Both the position numbers and the translations under genes were made by a program. This document shows, one piece after another, positions 26,159 to 34,961 of a DNA stretch of 64,000 bases. Source of the DNA: JBFMAI01 sp040755725 (lineage in GTDB: Bacteria; Planctomycetota; Phycisphaerae; UBA1845; Fen-1342); the NCBI GenBank assembly GCA_040755725.1, contig JBFMAI010000017.1, positions 1 to 64,000 of the forward strand. Reading direction: 5' to 3'. Every line of letters starts with the position of its first letter. Positions within the stretch are counted from its first letter, which is position 1. The notes below the pieces were generated by a model. The model did no database searches, was not told the origin of the DNA, and saw only the letters and a program-made list of their open reading frames with translations.

Positions 26159-26604
26159 CCTCCCCCCCCCGTTCGTCCGTCGGCCGCACCGTCACCCTGT
26201 TGGTTCTGGGCCTGCTGTTGGTGACCGTCTGTGCCACGGTGTACGTCTTCCTGGCGCGACACCGATACCCGGGTCCCGCGATCGGCGTAATCACATCGGA
26301 GGAGGAGCTTGAGCGCGCGGCCGCCGAGGCCAGGCGTTTGGCCACGTTGCTCACGATCCTCCTGATTTCGGGCCTGCTGATACTGCTGTACGTCATCGGG
26401 GCCTACCTGGTCATCCGAGTAGGACAGGCGGTTTCCCGCCAGAAGGTCGGCGGCCGGGCTACACGCTACGTGGACGCCTGGGCCGGCTATCGCCTGACCG
26501 ACGAGGAAATCTCCGCCGCTACGACCGAGGACCACGAGCGCGACGAACGTCCGCCCGACCCGGAGGACGGGCCGCCGCTCGACCGGCCTTCGTCCGAGGA
26601 GTAA
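26155..26604 (+). CDS. Two-helix membrane protein, unknown function
   Basis: A 149-residue protein with transmembrane helices at about residues 12-33 (LLVLGLLLVTVCATVYVFLA) and 63-84 (ATLLTILLISGLLILLYVIG) and an acidic, Pro-rich tail. No family recognised. It is tightly packed between the J protein and the TPR protein (3 bases to the next gene), so it is probably cotranscribed with them. Confidence 0.6.
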   Translation: MTSPPRSSVGRTVTLLVLGLLLVTVCATVYVFLARHRYPGPAIGVITSEEELERAAAEARRLATLLTILLISGLLILLYVIGAYLVIRVGQAVSRQKVGGRATRYVDAWAGYRLTDEEISAATTEDHERDERPPDPEDGPPLDRPSSEE

Positions 26605-26607
26605 GCC

Positions 26608-28182
26608 ATGAGCGCGCCCGCGCCGCCCCCCCCGACCCCAGCTCGCCCGCGCCGGTCCCCCGACGCGATCGAGCGGCTGTACGCCTACTGGCTGGTCAGC
26701 ACGGCGGCGCTGCTGCTGATCCTGATCGGAAACGTGATCGTTACCCGCGGGGCGCTCCGGCGACAGGCCGAACGCCTGGACACTCTGACGGAACGGCTGG
26801 AGGCGTTGGAGCACCAGCCGGCCATCCTCCCCAACGAGTCGCCGCCCGTCCCGCCGGATTCCCCGCCGACGCCGCCGGCTTCCTCGGCCACCCCGGACGG
26901 TCGCCCTGAACCAACGCATCCGGTTGCCGAAGCTCCCGCGGGCCACCCGGGGGAACCGCTGGAGCCCTCCCCGGCGCTGGTTCCATCGGAGGAAGCGCTG
27001 CGGGCCGAGCTGGACGCCCTGCTTGGAGAGGAACCGGGCCCGGTGGACGAGCTCGCGGACGCCGGAGCAGCGGAACGACTCGTCGAGCTCGCCTCACAAC
27101 ACATGAGCCGGACCAATTGGACGTCGGTGACATGGGTGCGCCTGGCCCTCCTCGCCCGGCTCCTGGGTCGTGACGCCGTGGCCGACTTGTTCGCCCGGCA
27201 GGCCCCCGATGGCGGCGTGTGGCGCATCCATTTTGCGGAGGCCTCCGCGACTCTGCTCCTTGACCGCGGGCGCCCCGCCGACGCGCTGCCGTTCATCGAC
27301 GAGCTCACGCGCCGCCACGCGCCCAGCGCCGTGACCGGTCTGCTGCGGGCCCGCGCCGCGCTGGCGGCGGACGACCCCGCCGGGGCGGATCGGGCGCTGG
27401 GGCCGGTGACCCCGGCGGCCGGTCTGGGCCCCGCCGACCGCCTGCGGTTGGCGCGGCTGACTCTGCGCCTGGAACGCTGGGGTCGGTTGGCCGAGATCAT
27501 CGCCACGGTCGGCGACACGCCCGACGAATGGTCCCGCGAGCACGCGTTCCTGACGGCGGCCGCGTGGGCTCGGGCAGGTCGCTGTGTCGAGTCTCTGGCC
27601 TTGTTGGACTGGCTTGCGGCCGGTCCGACCCCCACGACCGCCCCGGCCGTGGCCGCGCCCCAGCCAAGTCGCTATGAGATCGAAGTATGGCGCGGCGTAA
27701 CGCTGATGCTCGCGGGGCAGAGCGACGCGGCACGCCAGGCCCTGCGCAACGCGGCGGAGCTGGACCCGGCCTGCCCCGACGCACTTTACTATCTGGGCTT
27801 GCTGGAGGCCCGGCTCGGACGGACCGAGCTGGCCATCATGCACCTGAAGAACGCGCTGGCGGCCTCCGCACGGCTCGCGCCGGCGTGGGAAGCGCTGGCC
27901 GGCGTGGAACTCGACGCCGGCCGCATCGACGACGCGCTCGACCACGTGACGCAGGCGTTGCGGATCAATCCGCGGCGGGGTTCGGCGCAGTTCCTGTTGG
28001 CGTTGGCCTGCGCCAAGGTCGAGCAGGCAGCCCCGGCCGAAGAGGCCCTGCGCCGCGCCTTCCAGCTCGACCCGCAATACCTGGACGTGGCCAAGCAAAC
28101 CGAGGTATTGACGCGGCTGTTCCCCCCGGACGCGCTGGAGCGGCTCGCCGTCGACGCGGCCGAAACCCCGGAGGAGCTCTGA
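26608..28182 (+). CDS. Membrane-anchored TPR protein
   Basis: A 524-residue protein: a disordered proline-rich N-terminus, one transmembrane helix at about residues 30-50 (LVSTAALLLILIGNVIVTRG), a coiled-coil-like stretch, a long Pro/Ala linker, and then TPR-like helices to the end (clear repeats around PDALYYLGLLEARLGRTELA and SAQFLLALACAKVEQAAPAE). The start ATG 26608 lies after GAGGAG. TPRs bind partner proteins; which ones is unknown. It is the last gene before hflX. Confidence 0.7.
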   Translation: MSAPAPPPPTPARPRRSPDAIERLYAYWLVSTAALLLILIGNVIVTRGALRRQAERLDTLTERLEALEHQPAILPNESPPVPPDSPPTPPASSATPDGRPEPTHPVAEAPAGHPGEPLEPSPALVPSEEALRAELDALLGEEPGPVDELADAGAAERLVELASQHMSRTNWTSVTWVRLALLARLLGRDAVADLFARQAPDGGVWRIHFAEASATLLLDRGRPADALPFIDELTRRHAPSAVTGLLRARAALAADDPAGADRALGPVTPAAGLGPADRLRLARLTLRLERWGRLAEIIATVGDTPDEWSREHAFLTAAAWARAGRCVESLALLDWLAAGPTPTTAPAVAAPQPSRYEIEVWRGVTLMLAGQSDAARQALRNAAELDPACPDALYYLGLLEARLGRTELAIMHLKNALAASARLAPAWEALAGVELDAGRIDDALDHVTQALRINPRRGSAQFLLALACAKVEQAAPAEEALRRAFQLDPQYLDVAKQTEVLTRLFPPDALERLAVDAAETPEEL

Positions 28183-28265
28183 CGACCCCTCACGGCCGAC
28201 GCCGCTTCGGTACACTATGGTTGTGTAACGGCCGCTGGCGATCCGCGAGGCGGCGAGAATAGGCG

Positions 28266-29606
28266 GTGCTTGTGGCGATCAATCCGCGCGAGAGCCTGTC
28301 GGTTCGACGTGAGAACGCTCTACTGGTCAAGGTGATCCTGGGCCAGGGGCGGATTCCGTTCAACGACGATCCCTTGGCGGAGCTGGCCGAACTCACCGAA
28401 TCGGCCGGGGGCGTGGTGGTGGGTCGCGTGGTCCAGCGGCGGCCCGGCTTCCACCCGGCCACTTGCGTCGGCAAGGGCAAGCTGGAGGAGATTCGGGAGC
28501 GGGCCGACGCCTACGCCGCCGACGTCGTGATCTTCGACAACGACCTGTCGCCCTCGCAGATCCGCGAGATCGAGAAGGCTACCGCCCGCAAGGTACTCGA
28601 CCGCAGCGAGCTTATCCTCGACATCTTCGCCTCCCGCGCTCGCACTCACGAGGCCCGCCTCCAGGTCGAGCTGGCCCAGCTCGAATACACCGCCCCGCGC
28701 CTGCGCGGCATGTGGACACATCTCGAGCGCATCGCCGGCGCAGGCGGGGCCACCGGGGCCGGCGTCGTCGGCGGCATCGGTACGCGCGGCCCCGGCGAGC
28801 GGCAGATCGAGATCGACCGCCGCCTCGTCGAGCAGCGGATCACGTTTCTGCGCCGTCAGATCGCCGAGATCGACCAGCGTAAGGTACGGCAAGTGCGGGC
28901 CCGCCAGAACTTCTTCACCGTGTCGCTCGTCGGCTACACCAACGCCGGCAAGAGCACGCTGATGAACGCCCTCACGGATGCCGGTACGCGCGTCGAGGAC
29001 CGCTTGTTCGCCACGCTGGACACGCTGACGCGGCGGTGGGACCTGGGCAACGGGCGTTATGTGCTGTTGTCCGACACCGTTGGATTCATCCGCGATCTGC
29101 CGCACCACCTGGTGGCGTCGTTCCGGGCCACGCTGGAGGAGGCCATCCACGCCGACCTGCTCCTGCACGTCGTGGACGCGGCCAGCCCGGACGCGCAGGC
29201 CCAGATCGCCGCCGTCGAGTCGGTCCTGGACGACTTGGGGGTGGGCGACAAGCCGCTGTTGCTGCTGCTGAACAAGATCGACGTGGCCGATCCGGCGGCG
29301 CTGAGTGTCCTGCGCGGGCAATTCGCCGCGGCGCTGCCCATTTCGGCCTGCAACGGGGCGGGGCTGGTGGAGTTGCGCGCCGCGGTCGATGCGCGGATGC
29401 GGGGCGAGCAGCAGCGGATCACGCTCTCGGTGCCCGCCCACGACGGCAAGTCGCTGGGGTTTCTCGAGCGTTTCGCCGAGATTCACGAGCGCCGCTTTGA
29501 GGACGGACGGGCCATTCTTGATGTGGCCATCGCCCCGCGGGCGCTGGAGCACTTGCACACGATCGCGGCCGACATCCGGCACCAAGGCCCGGCGCCGGGG
29601 GGGTAG
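28266..29606 (+). CDS. hflX: GTPase HflX
   Basis: A 446-residue ribosome-associated GTPase that can split stalled ribosomes. The N-terminal HflX domain has TCVGKGKLEEIRERAD and VVIFDNDLSPSQIREIEKAT; the glycine-rich linker is GAGGATGAGVVGGIGTRGPG; the G domain has GYTNAGKSTLMNALT (G1), DTVGFIRDLPH (G3) and NKID (G4). The start is GTG 28266 or, equally good, GTG 28272 behind AGGCGG. Convergent with the protease at 29652, with a small perfect hairpin between. Confidence 0.93.
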   Translation: MLVAINPRESLSVRRENALLVKVILGQGRIPFNDDPLAELAELTESAGGVVVGRVVQRRPGFHPATCVGKGKLEEIRERADAYAADVVIFDNDLSPSQIREIEKATARKVLDRSELILDIFASRARTHEARLQVELAQLEYTAPRLRGMWTHLERIAGAGGATGAGVVGGIGTRGPGERQIEIDRRLVEQRITFLRRQIAEIDQRKVRQVRARQNFFTVSLVGYTNAGKSTLMNALTDAGTRVEDRLFATLDTLTRRWDLGNGRYVLLSDTVGFIRDLPHHLVASFRATLEEAIHADLLLHVVDAASPDAQAQIAAVESVLDDLGVGDKPLLLLLNKIDVADPAALSVLRGQFAAALPISACNGAGLVELRAAVDARMRGEQQRITLSVPAHDGKSLGFLERFAEIHERRFEDGRAILDVAIAPRALEHLHTIAADIRHQGPAPGG

Positions 29607-29630
29607 GGTACCGCTCCGCCCCGCCGCGTT

Positions 29631-29646
29631 CCCGCGCTGGCGCGGG
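29631..29646. repeat. Tetraloop hairpin in convergent gap
   Basis: CCCGCG-CTGG-CGCGGG, perfectly paired, between the ends of hflX and the S41 protease. Another member of the tiny-hairpin class; it could also help end both transcripts although no T run follows. Confidence 0.5.
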
Positions 29647-29651
29647 GGCGG

Positions 29652-31838
29652 CTACCGTGGTGGCGGCAGCGCGGACGCCAACTCGCGGGGCCAGGGCACG
29701 TCGGCCGCCAGCTTCACGCGGATCAACAGCAGCGCCGTCTCCAGTTGCGGGTCGGTGTTCGGCGCCTCGTTGGGGTCGGCCTCCAGCGCCTTGATATCCT
29801 CTTCGCTGAGCTGTGGCGGATCGTCGTCCTTGGACTTGTCCTCGCTCTTGAGGGCTTGCAGCAGCTTGTCCCGTTCCTCGTCCGTCAGGGCCTTGTTACC
29901 CGCGTCCGGGGCTTCATTGTGGATGATGTAGGACTCGCGCTCGCGCTCCAGCACGCGCCGAAACTCCTTGGGCGTCAGCTTCAGGCTCCAATCCGGGTCG
30001 ACGCCCCACTGCTCGGCCTTCGGCGCCTTGTGCGGCGTGCGGCCACTGGGCAGGTAGTACAGCGCCGTGGTCAGCTTGAGGCGGGCCTCATCGCCCAGCG
30101 GCCGGACGTGCTGCACGCTGCCCTTACCGAACGTCCGATCGCCGAGCACGATCGCCCGATGGTGGTCCTGAAGGGCGCCCGCGAGGATTTCCGACGCGCT
30201 GGCGCTGCCCTCGTTGACCAGCACGACGAGCGGCAGTTCCTTGAACGGCGCCTCGCCGCCGACGCGCGACCGGCTCTCGAACTCGATGCGGCCGCGGGTC
30301 GCCACGACCTCCCCCTTGTCGAGGAACGTGCTCACAATGTCGATCGCCACGTCCAGCAACCCACCGGGGTTGTGGCGGACGTCGAGCACCAGGCCTTTCA
30401 TGCCCTGGCTGCGGGCCTGCGTCAGGGCCGCGCGGAGTTCCTGGGCCGAATCGGGGTGGAAGCCACTCAGGCGGATGTACGCCACGCCGGCGTCCTTGTC
30501 GAGCATGTAGTTCCAGCCGTTGCCGTTGCCGCCCACGCGCTCCACGCCGCGGACGGTCGTCAGCACGATCCGCCGGCGGGTGAGCTTGACCGGGATGGTC
30601 TCGCCCGTGCGGGGGCGCTGGACGGTGAGCACCACCTGCGTGCCGCTGGGCCCCATGATGTTGCGGACGGCATCGTCGGTGGTCCAGCCGGCGGTGCTCT
30701 CCCCGTTGACCGAGATGATCACGTCGTCCGGCTGAATCCCGGCTTCCAGGGCGGGGGAGTTCTCCAGCGGCGTCACGACCTTGAGGCGATTGGTGCGCTC
30801 ATCGAGCCCGAGCTGGATCCCGATGCCCTCGAAGCCGCCCATCATCATCTTCTCGAAGTCGGCGGCGTCGGCGGGCCAGATCATGCCGGTGTATTCGTCC
30901 AGCTTGCCGAGCACCCCCTCGACGAACTCCACGACCAGCAGCCCCTCGGGCAGTTCGACGCTCTCGCGGTTCAGATCACAAACCTGGTTGAACAGGCGGA
31001 CCAGGTCGCGGTATCCGTAGCTCTTCTCGGCCGCCAGCCCCGCCCGCAGCTCCGTCAGTCGACGGACGAAGTGCTCGCGCAGGGCCGGGTTGCCCAACCC
31101 GTCCAGGTAGCCCCGCAGCTTGGACACACCGGCCAGCGTGAGCAGGTTGTCCAGCGCGCCCCCGGCCATCTCCCGGAAATCGGGCTCCTGGTAGTAGAGC
31201 TGCTCGATCATCTTGACGGCGGAGCGCAACAGGCCCTTGTCCACGCCGCGAATGCGCTCGTCCAGCGACTTGCGGTCCTTGTAAGTGAGCTCGATGCGGG
31301 CGTAGCGGGTAGCGTTCTCGCTGAGTTGGCGAATCTCCTCATCGTCGCGGAGGACCCGGCCGAGCAGGACGTAGTAGCTCAAGGCCCGGCTCCAGCGGTC
31401 CTCCCGTTCAAGCTGTCGGGCCTCTTCCCGGCACCGCGCGACGAGCTCACGCACCCACGGACAAGACGCCAGCACGGCGGGGTCGTCGGCATAGGGCGCC
31501 GCCTGGGCAGCGAAACTCAGCGCCCGAAAGACCCTCCCCGCGGCCAGGTCCTCCTGCGCCCGCTCGATATTCCACGCGAAGGTCTTGGCTTTCAGCTCAT
31601 TGCGCGAGGCCACCGCGCGGTGATAGGCATCGAGCCAGCCGCGAACACGCTGTGCCCGAGCGTCGGTCGCGGAGGAGAGAATCCGCTCCACGGTGGCGCG
31701 GCCCGCCTCGTAGTCGCCACGCAGAATGGCCGCGTACGCGGTGTCGAGCGGCTCGTCGCCGGCCCGCACGGCCACCGGGGACAACCCGACCCACACCAGG
31801 CAGGCCCACAGGGCCAATCGCACATAACGCGATGTCAT
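29652..31838 (-). CDS. S41-family C-terminal processing peptidase (CtpA/Prc-like)
   Basis: A 728-residue exported serine protease. Start at ATG 31838 behind GGAAGGAAG, opening a signal peptide (MTSRYVRLALWACLVWVGLSPVAVRA). The first 270 residues are helical repeats; the PDZ domain follows (GFEGIGIQLGLDERTNRLKV, GIQPDDVIISVNGE) and then the S41 core with GLVLDVRHNPGGLLDVAI, the nucleophile in NEGSASASEILAGAL and the lysine in DRTFGKGSVQ. An acidic tail closes it. The long N-terminal helical region is unusual for CtpA. It probably trims periplasmic proteins. A TATAAT lies at 31926-31921 upstream. Confidence 0.9.
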   Translation of the reverse strand: MTSRYVRLALWACLVWVGLSPVAVRAGDEPLDTAYAAILRGDYEAGRATVERILSSATDARAQRVRGWLDAYHRAVASRNELKAKTFAWNIERAQEDLAAGRVFRALSFAAQAAPYADDPAVLASCPWVRELVARCREEARQLEREDRWSRALSYYVLLGRVLRDDEEIRQLSENATRYARIELTYKDRKSLDERIRGVDKGLLRSAVKMIEQLYYQEPDFREMAGGALDNLLTLAGVSKLRGYLDGLGNPALREHFVRRLTELRAGLAAEKSYGYRDLVRLFNQVCDLNRESVELPEGLLVVEFVEGVLGKLDEYTGMIWPADAADFEKMMMGGFEGIGIQLGLDERTNRLKVVTPLENSPALEAGIQPDDVIISVNGESTAGWTTDDAVRNIMGPSGTQVVLTVQRPRTGETIPVKLTRRRIVLTTVRGVERVGGNGNGWNYMLDKDAGVAYIRLSGFHPDSAQELRAALTQARSQGMKGLVLDVRHNPGGLLDVAIDIVSTFLDKGEVVATRGRIEFESRSRVGGEAPFKELPLVVLVNEGSASASEILAGALQDHHRAIVLGDRTFGKGSVQHVRPLGDEARLKLTTALYYLPSGRTPHKAPKAEQWGVDPDWSLKLTPKEFRRVLERERESYIIHNEAPDAGNKALTDEERDKLLQALKSEDKSKDDDPPQLSEEDIKALEADPNEAPNTDPQLETALLLIRVKLAADVPWPRELASALPPPR

Positions 31839-32077
31839 TGCACCACTTCCTTCCGCCCCGCGGCCGACGGCCGGAGGGGTCGTCAACAGCTTGGGCGTGG
31901 TAAGCCTCGCTTCCTCTTCCATTATACGACGTTACAAAACGCCCGCCCATGACGCCAACAGCGGTGCGGCGTCGCGGTGCGGCCGGGGCCGCGGTTGCGT
32001 GGATTTCGATGTAATCGCGGACCACGCCACCCGATTCTCCCCGTTGCGATTCGTCCGAAAACGCGGATGATGTCGCC

Positions 32078-32656
32078 ATGCCCGCGGCCCGCACGCGATC
32101 GACCGTTCGCCAACCGACGGCGACGGTCCCCGGCTTGGTGCTGGGCATCGACCCGGGGCTCCAGCGCACGGGGTATGCCCTGGTCCTGCCGCGCGCGGGC
32201 CCCCGCGAGCCGCGGCTGCTGGAAGCCGGCGTGATCCGCCTGCGATCGCAGCGACCGCTGGCCGAGCGGCTCGCCGAGCTGGAGGTTGGCTTGCAGTCGA
32301 TCATGCGTGCCTTCCGGCCGGCGGCGCTGGCCTGTGAGGAGCTGTACGCGCATTACCGGCACCCGCGGACCGCGATCCTCATGGGCCACGCGCGGGGCGT
32401 CGTCCTGCTCCAGGCCGCCCGCGCCGGTCTGGAGATCATTCCCCTCGCTGCCACCCATGTCAAAAAGCTCCTCACCGGAAGCGGGCGGGCGACCAAGCGG
32501 CAGGTGCAATTAGCGGTCACCGCGACCTTCAATCTGCCCACCGTCCCAGAACCCGATGACGTCGCCGACGCCCTGGCCATCGCCTTGTCCGGTGTCCGAT
32601 ACCGCGAGGCCCACACCACGGCGGCGGCGGACAAGCGGCGGAGAGTCGTCCCGTGA
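32078..32656 (+). CDS. ruvC: Holliday junction resolvase RuvC
   Basis: A 192-residue endonuclease. The four catalytic acids can be placed: Asp25 in VLGIDPGLQRTGYAL, Glu in LACEELYAHY, and two Asp in the C-terminal DDVADALAIALS. About 18 residues precede the usual start. It nicks junctions located by RuvAB. Its stop overlaps the GTG of ruvA by four bases. Confidence 0.94.
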   Translation: MPAARTRSTVRQPTATVPGLVLGIDPGLQRTGYALVLPRAGPREPRLLEAGVIRLRSQRPLAERLAELEVGLQSIMRAFRPAALACEELYAHYRHPRTAILMGHARGVVLLQAARAGLEIIPLAATHVKKLLTGSGRATKRQVQLAVTATFNLPTVPEPDDVADALAIALSGVRYREAHTTAAADKRRRVVP

Positions 32657-33273
32657 TTTGCCGCCTGACCGGACGCGTGGCGAGCCTCGGTCCCGACGCC
32701 GTCGTCATGGACGTCGGCGCCGTCTCCTACGAAGTCTTTGTACCCGCGAGCACCCGGAACCCGTTGCAAGAACTTGTCGGTCGCGAGGTGACGCTGTTCA
32801 CGCTCCAGTATTTCGAGGGCAACCCCGCCGGCGCGCACCTCATCCCGCGACTCATCGGGTTCTTGTCCGAGACCGACCGGGCCTTCTTCGCGACGTTCAC
32901 GCGGGTGAAGGGCATCAGTAACCGCCGGGCGCTGCGGGCCATGAGCCTGCCCGTGCCGCAACTGGCTGCCGCGATCGAGAACGGCGACGTGCGGCTGCTG
33001 ACCAGTCTGCCGGAGATCGGCAAGAAGACGGCGGCGCAGATCATCACCGACCTACGCGGCCAGGTCAGCGAGTTTGCGGGACCGGCCGGCACGCCGGCCG
33101 CGGCGCCGGCCCTGACCAATGCCCAGCGTGTCGCGGTCGAGATTCTCGTGCAGTGGGGTGACCGCCGGGCGGATGCGGAGCGTTGGGTCGCCGCCGCCGT
33201 CGAGCGTGATCCGACGCTCGCCGAGCCGGACGCGATCGTCCGGGCGGCGTACGCGGCCAAACAGCACGGATAG
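32653..33273 (+). CDS. ruvA: Holliday junction branch migration protein RuvA
   Basis: A 206-residue DNA-binding subunit starting with GTG 32653. The OB fold is at the N-terminus (MICRLTGRVASLGPDAVVMD), two helix-hairpin-helix motifs follow (VKGISNRRALRAM, LPEIGKKTAAQIITDL), and domain III lies after the flexible TPAAAPAL linker. It loads the RuvB motor on junctions. A small zinc-ribbon gene separates it from ruvB. Confidence 0.94.
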   Translation: MICRLTGRVASLGPDAVVMDVGAVSYEVFVPASTRNPLQELVGREVTLFTLQYFEGNPAGAHLIPRLIGFLSETDRAFFATFTRVKGISNRRALRAMSLPVPQLAAAIENGDVRLLTSLPEIGKKTAAQIITDLRGQVSEFAGPAGTPAAAPALTNAQRVAVEILVQWGDRRADAERWVAAAVERDPTLAEPDAIVRAAYAAKQHG

Positions 33274-33329
33274 GCGCGGGGGCTGACACCTGCCACCGAC
33301 CGCCGGGCAGTACGAGGGGTATCTGGAAG

Positions 33330-33917
33330 ATGGCTGAGCCAAGGTGCCCAATCTGCCTGGCGGTCGTACCTGACGGGAAAGGCCCGAGGTGTCCGCATTG
33401 CGGCTTTGACTTTCCGGCCGGCGAAGCCGTTCCCGGCTGGGTAAGGAAGGGCGTGGATGTGCGAATGGTGGCGCGCCGCCAACGAACGCTCTTATGGTTC
33501 TTCGTGGTTTCGCTGCCGCTGAACGGTAGCTTCTGCTTGCCGACCTGGTCGCTGTCGCAAGTGGCGGAAGCCTCGCTCGCGATAGCCCGGCTTGTCGTCC
33601 AGACACTTATCGTCCTCAGCGTGGTCCAGTTGCTGACCGCATTGCGCCGGCACATCTTGGGGCGCATGTTGTACATCCTGCTGCTCGTCATGCCCTATGT
33701 CGGCGTCCTGATGCCCCTGGCGGCGAACCAGCAGGCGACGCGTGCCTTGAGTCGGGCGGGTTTGCGGATTGGGCTGTCGGGGGTCCCGGATGAGCAGGTT
33801 GTCCGGCTACTGGGCCTGTACCGTTGCCGCGCGTGCGGCTGTAGCCTGATCGGCAACACGTCGGGCCGCTGCCCGGAGTGTGGGACCCCGGTGCCGGAGG
33901 TGTGGCGGACCGGTTAA
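33330..33917 (+). CDS. Zinc-ribbon membrane protein between ruvA and ruvB
   Basis: A 195-residue protein with a zinc ribbon at each end: CPICLAVVPDGKGPRCPHCG at residues 6-25 and CRACGCSLIGNTSGRCPECG near 170-189. Two or three hydrophobic helices lie between (FFVVSLPLNGSFCLPTWSLS, LVVQTLIVLSVVQLLTAL, MLYILLLVMPYVGVLMPLAA). The terminal ribbon resembles the many planctomycete ribbon domains of unknown role. It is inserted 56 bases after ruvA and 9 before ruvB, so it is probably cotranscribed, but no link to recombination is known. Confidence 0.6.
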   Translation: MAEPRCPICLAVVPDGKGPRCPHCGFDFPAGEAVPGWVRKGVDVRMVARRQRTLLWFFVVSLPLNGSFCLPTWSLSQVAEASLAIARLVVQTLIVLSVVQLLTALRRHILGRMLYILLLVMPYVGVLMPLAANQQATRALSRAGLRIGLSGVPDEQVVRLLGLYRCRACGCSLIGNTSGRCPECGTPVPEVWRTG

Positions 33918-33926
33918 ACTGCTCGC

Positions 33927-34961
33927 ATGGCCATCGAGCGCGTGTTCACCCAGCCCGGCCCGGACGAGGATCGCTTCCTGACCTCGCTGCGCCCCGCGCG
34001 GCTCGACGAGTGCATCGGGCAGGAGGTCGTCCGCGAGCAGCTTCGTATCGCGCTGGACGCCGCCCGCAAACGCCGCGAGCCGCTGGACCACGTGCTACTC
34101 GACGGCCCGCCCGGCCTCGGCAAGACCACCCTCGCCCACGTCATCGCCAACGAGCTCAATACGACCATCCGCATCACCAGCGGGCCGGCGGTGGCCCGCC
34201 AGGGCGACCTGATGATGCTGCTCACGCAGATGGACACCGGCGACGTCCTGTTCATCGACGAGATCCACCGGCTGGCCAAGGTCGTCGAGGAGTTCCTCTA
34301 CCCCGCCCTCGAAGACTTCCGCGTCGACTATACGACCGAAAGCGGCATCGGCGGCCGGACGGTCAACTTCCGGCTTAAACGGTTCACGTTGGTCGGGGCG
34401 ACCACGCGCGCAGGGATGCTGTCGGCCGCCTTGCGCGACCGCTTCGGCCTGCTGTTCCACCTCCAGTACTACAACGAGGACGAGCTGGTCCGCATTGTGC
34501 AACGCAGCGCCGCCGTCCTCGAGGTACAGGCCGAGCCGGCGGCGCTCCAGCGCCTGGCGTCGCGGTCGCGCGGCACGCCGCGGATCGTCAACCGCCTGCT
34601 GCGGCGGGTACGCGATTACGCCGACGTGCGCGGCGATGGCCGGCTGACGCCGCGCGTCGTCGATGCGGCGCTCGACATCCTCCAGATCGACGGCATGGGC
34701 CTCGACAACCTCGACCGGGCCTACCTGAACGCATTGATTCAGCACTACGACGGCGGGCCGGCGGGCATCGAGGCCATCGCCGCCACGATGGGCCACGAGC
34801 GCGATACACTGGAAGATGTCGTCGAGCCGTACCTGCTCCAGATCGGCTTCGTGATCCGCACGCCGCGGGGCCGCGTCGCCCGGCCGGCGGCCTACGAACA
34901 CCTCGGGCTGACGGTGCCCAAGCGCGCCCGCGACGAGCCGTGCCTCTTCGATTCGCCGTGA
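33927..34961 (+). CDS. ruvB: Holliday junction branch migration helicase RuvB
   Basis: A 344-residue AAA+ motor. Landmarks are LRPARLDECIGQEVVREQL, Walker A GPPGLGKTTLAHVIANEL, Walker B VLFIDEIHRL, sensor 1 LVGATTRAGMLSAALRDRFG, arginine-finger region RDRFG, and the winged-helix C-terminus ending in TPRGRVARPAAYEHLG. Together with ruvC and ruvA just upstream it forms the resolvasome gene set. Confidence 0.96.
   Translation: MAIERVFTQPGPDEDRFLTSLRPARLDECIGQEVVREQLRIALDAARKRREPLDHVLLDGPPGLGKTTLAHVIANELNTTIRITSGPAVARQGDLMMLLTQMDTGDVLFIDEIHRLAKVVEEFLYPALEDFRVDYTTESGIGGRTVNFRLKRFTLVGATTRAGMLSAALRDRFGLLFHLQYYNEDELVRIVQRSAAVLEVQAEPAALQRLASRSRGTPRIVNRLLRRVRDYADVRGDGRLTPRVVDAALDILQIDGMGLDNLDRAYLNALIQHYDGGPAGIEAIAATMGHERDTLEDVVEPYLLQIGFVIRTPRGRVARPAAYEHLGLTVPKRARDEPCLFDSP

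Noticed and set aside
28320..29585. 421-codon open frame antisense to hflX
   Set aside because: HflX motifs are complete on the plus strand; the antisense frame has Val/Asp/His-biased composition typical of GC-rich shadows.
29745..31952. 735-codon open frame antisense to the S41 protease
   Set aside because: The protease has signal peptide, PDZ and catalytic residues; the antisense product shows no domain and has shadow composition.
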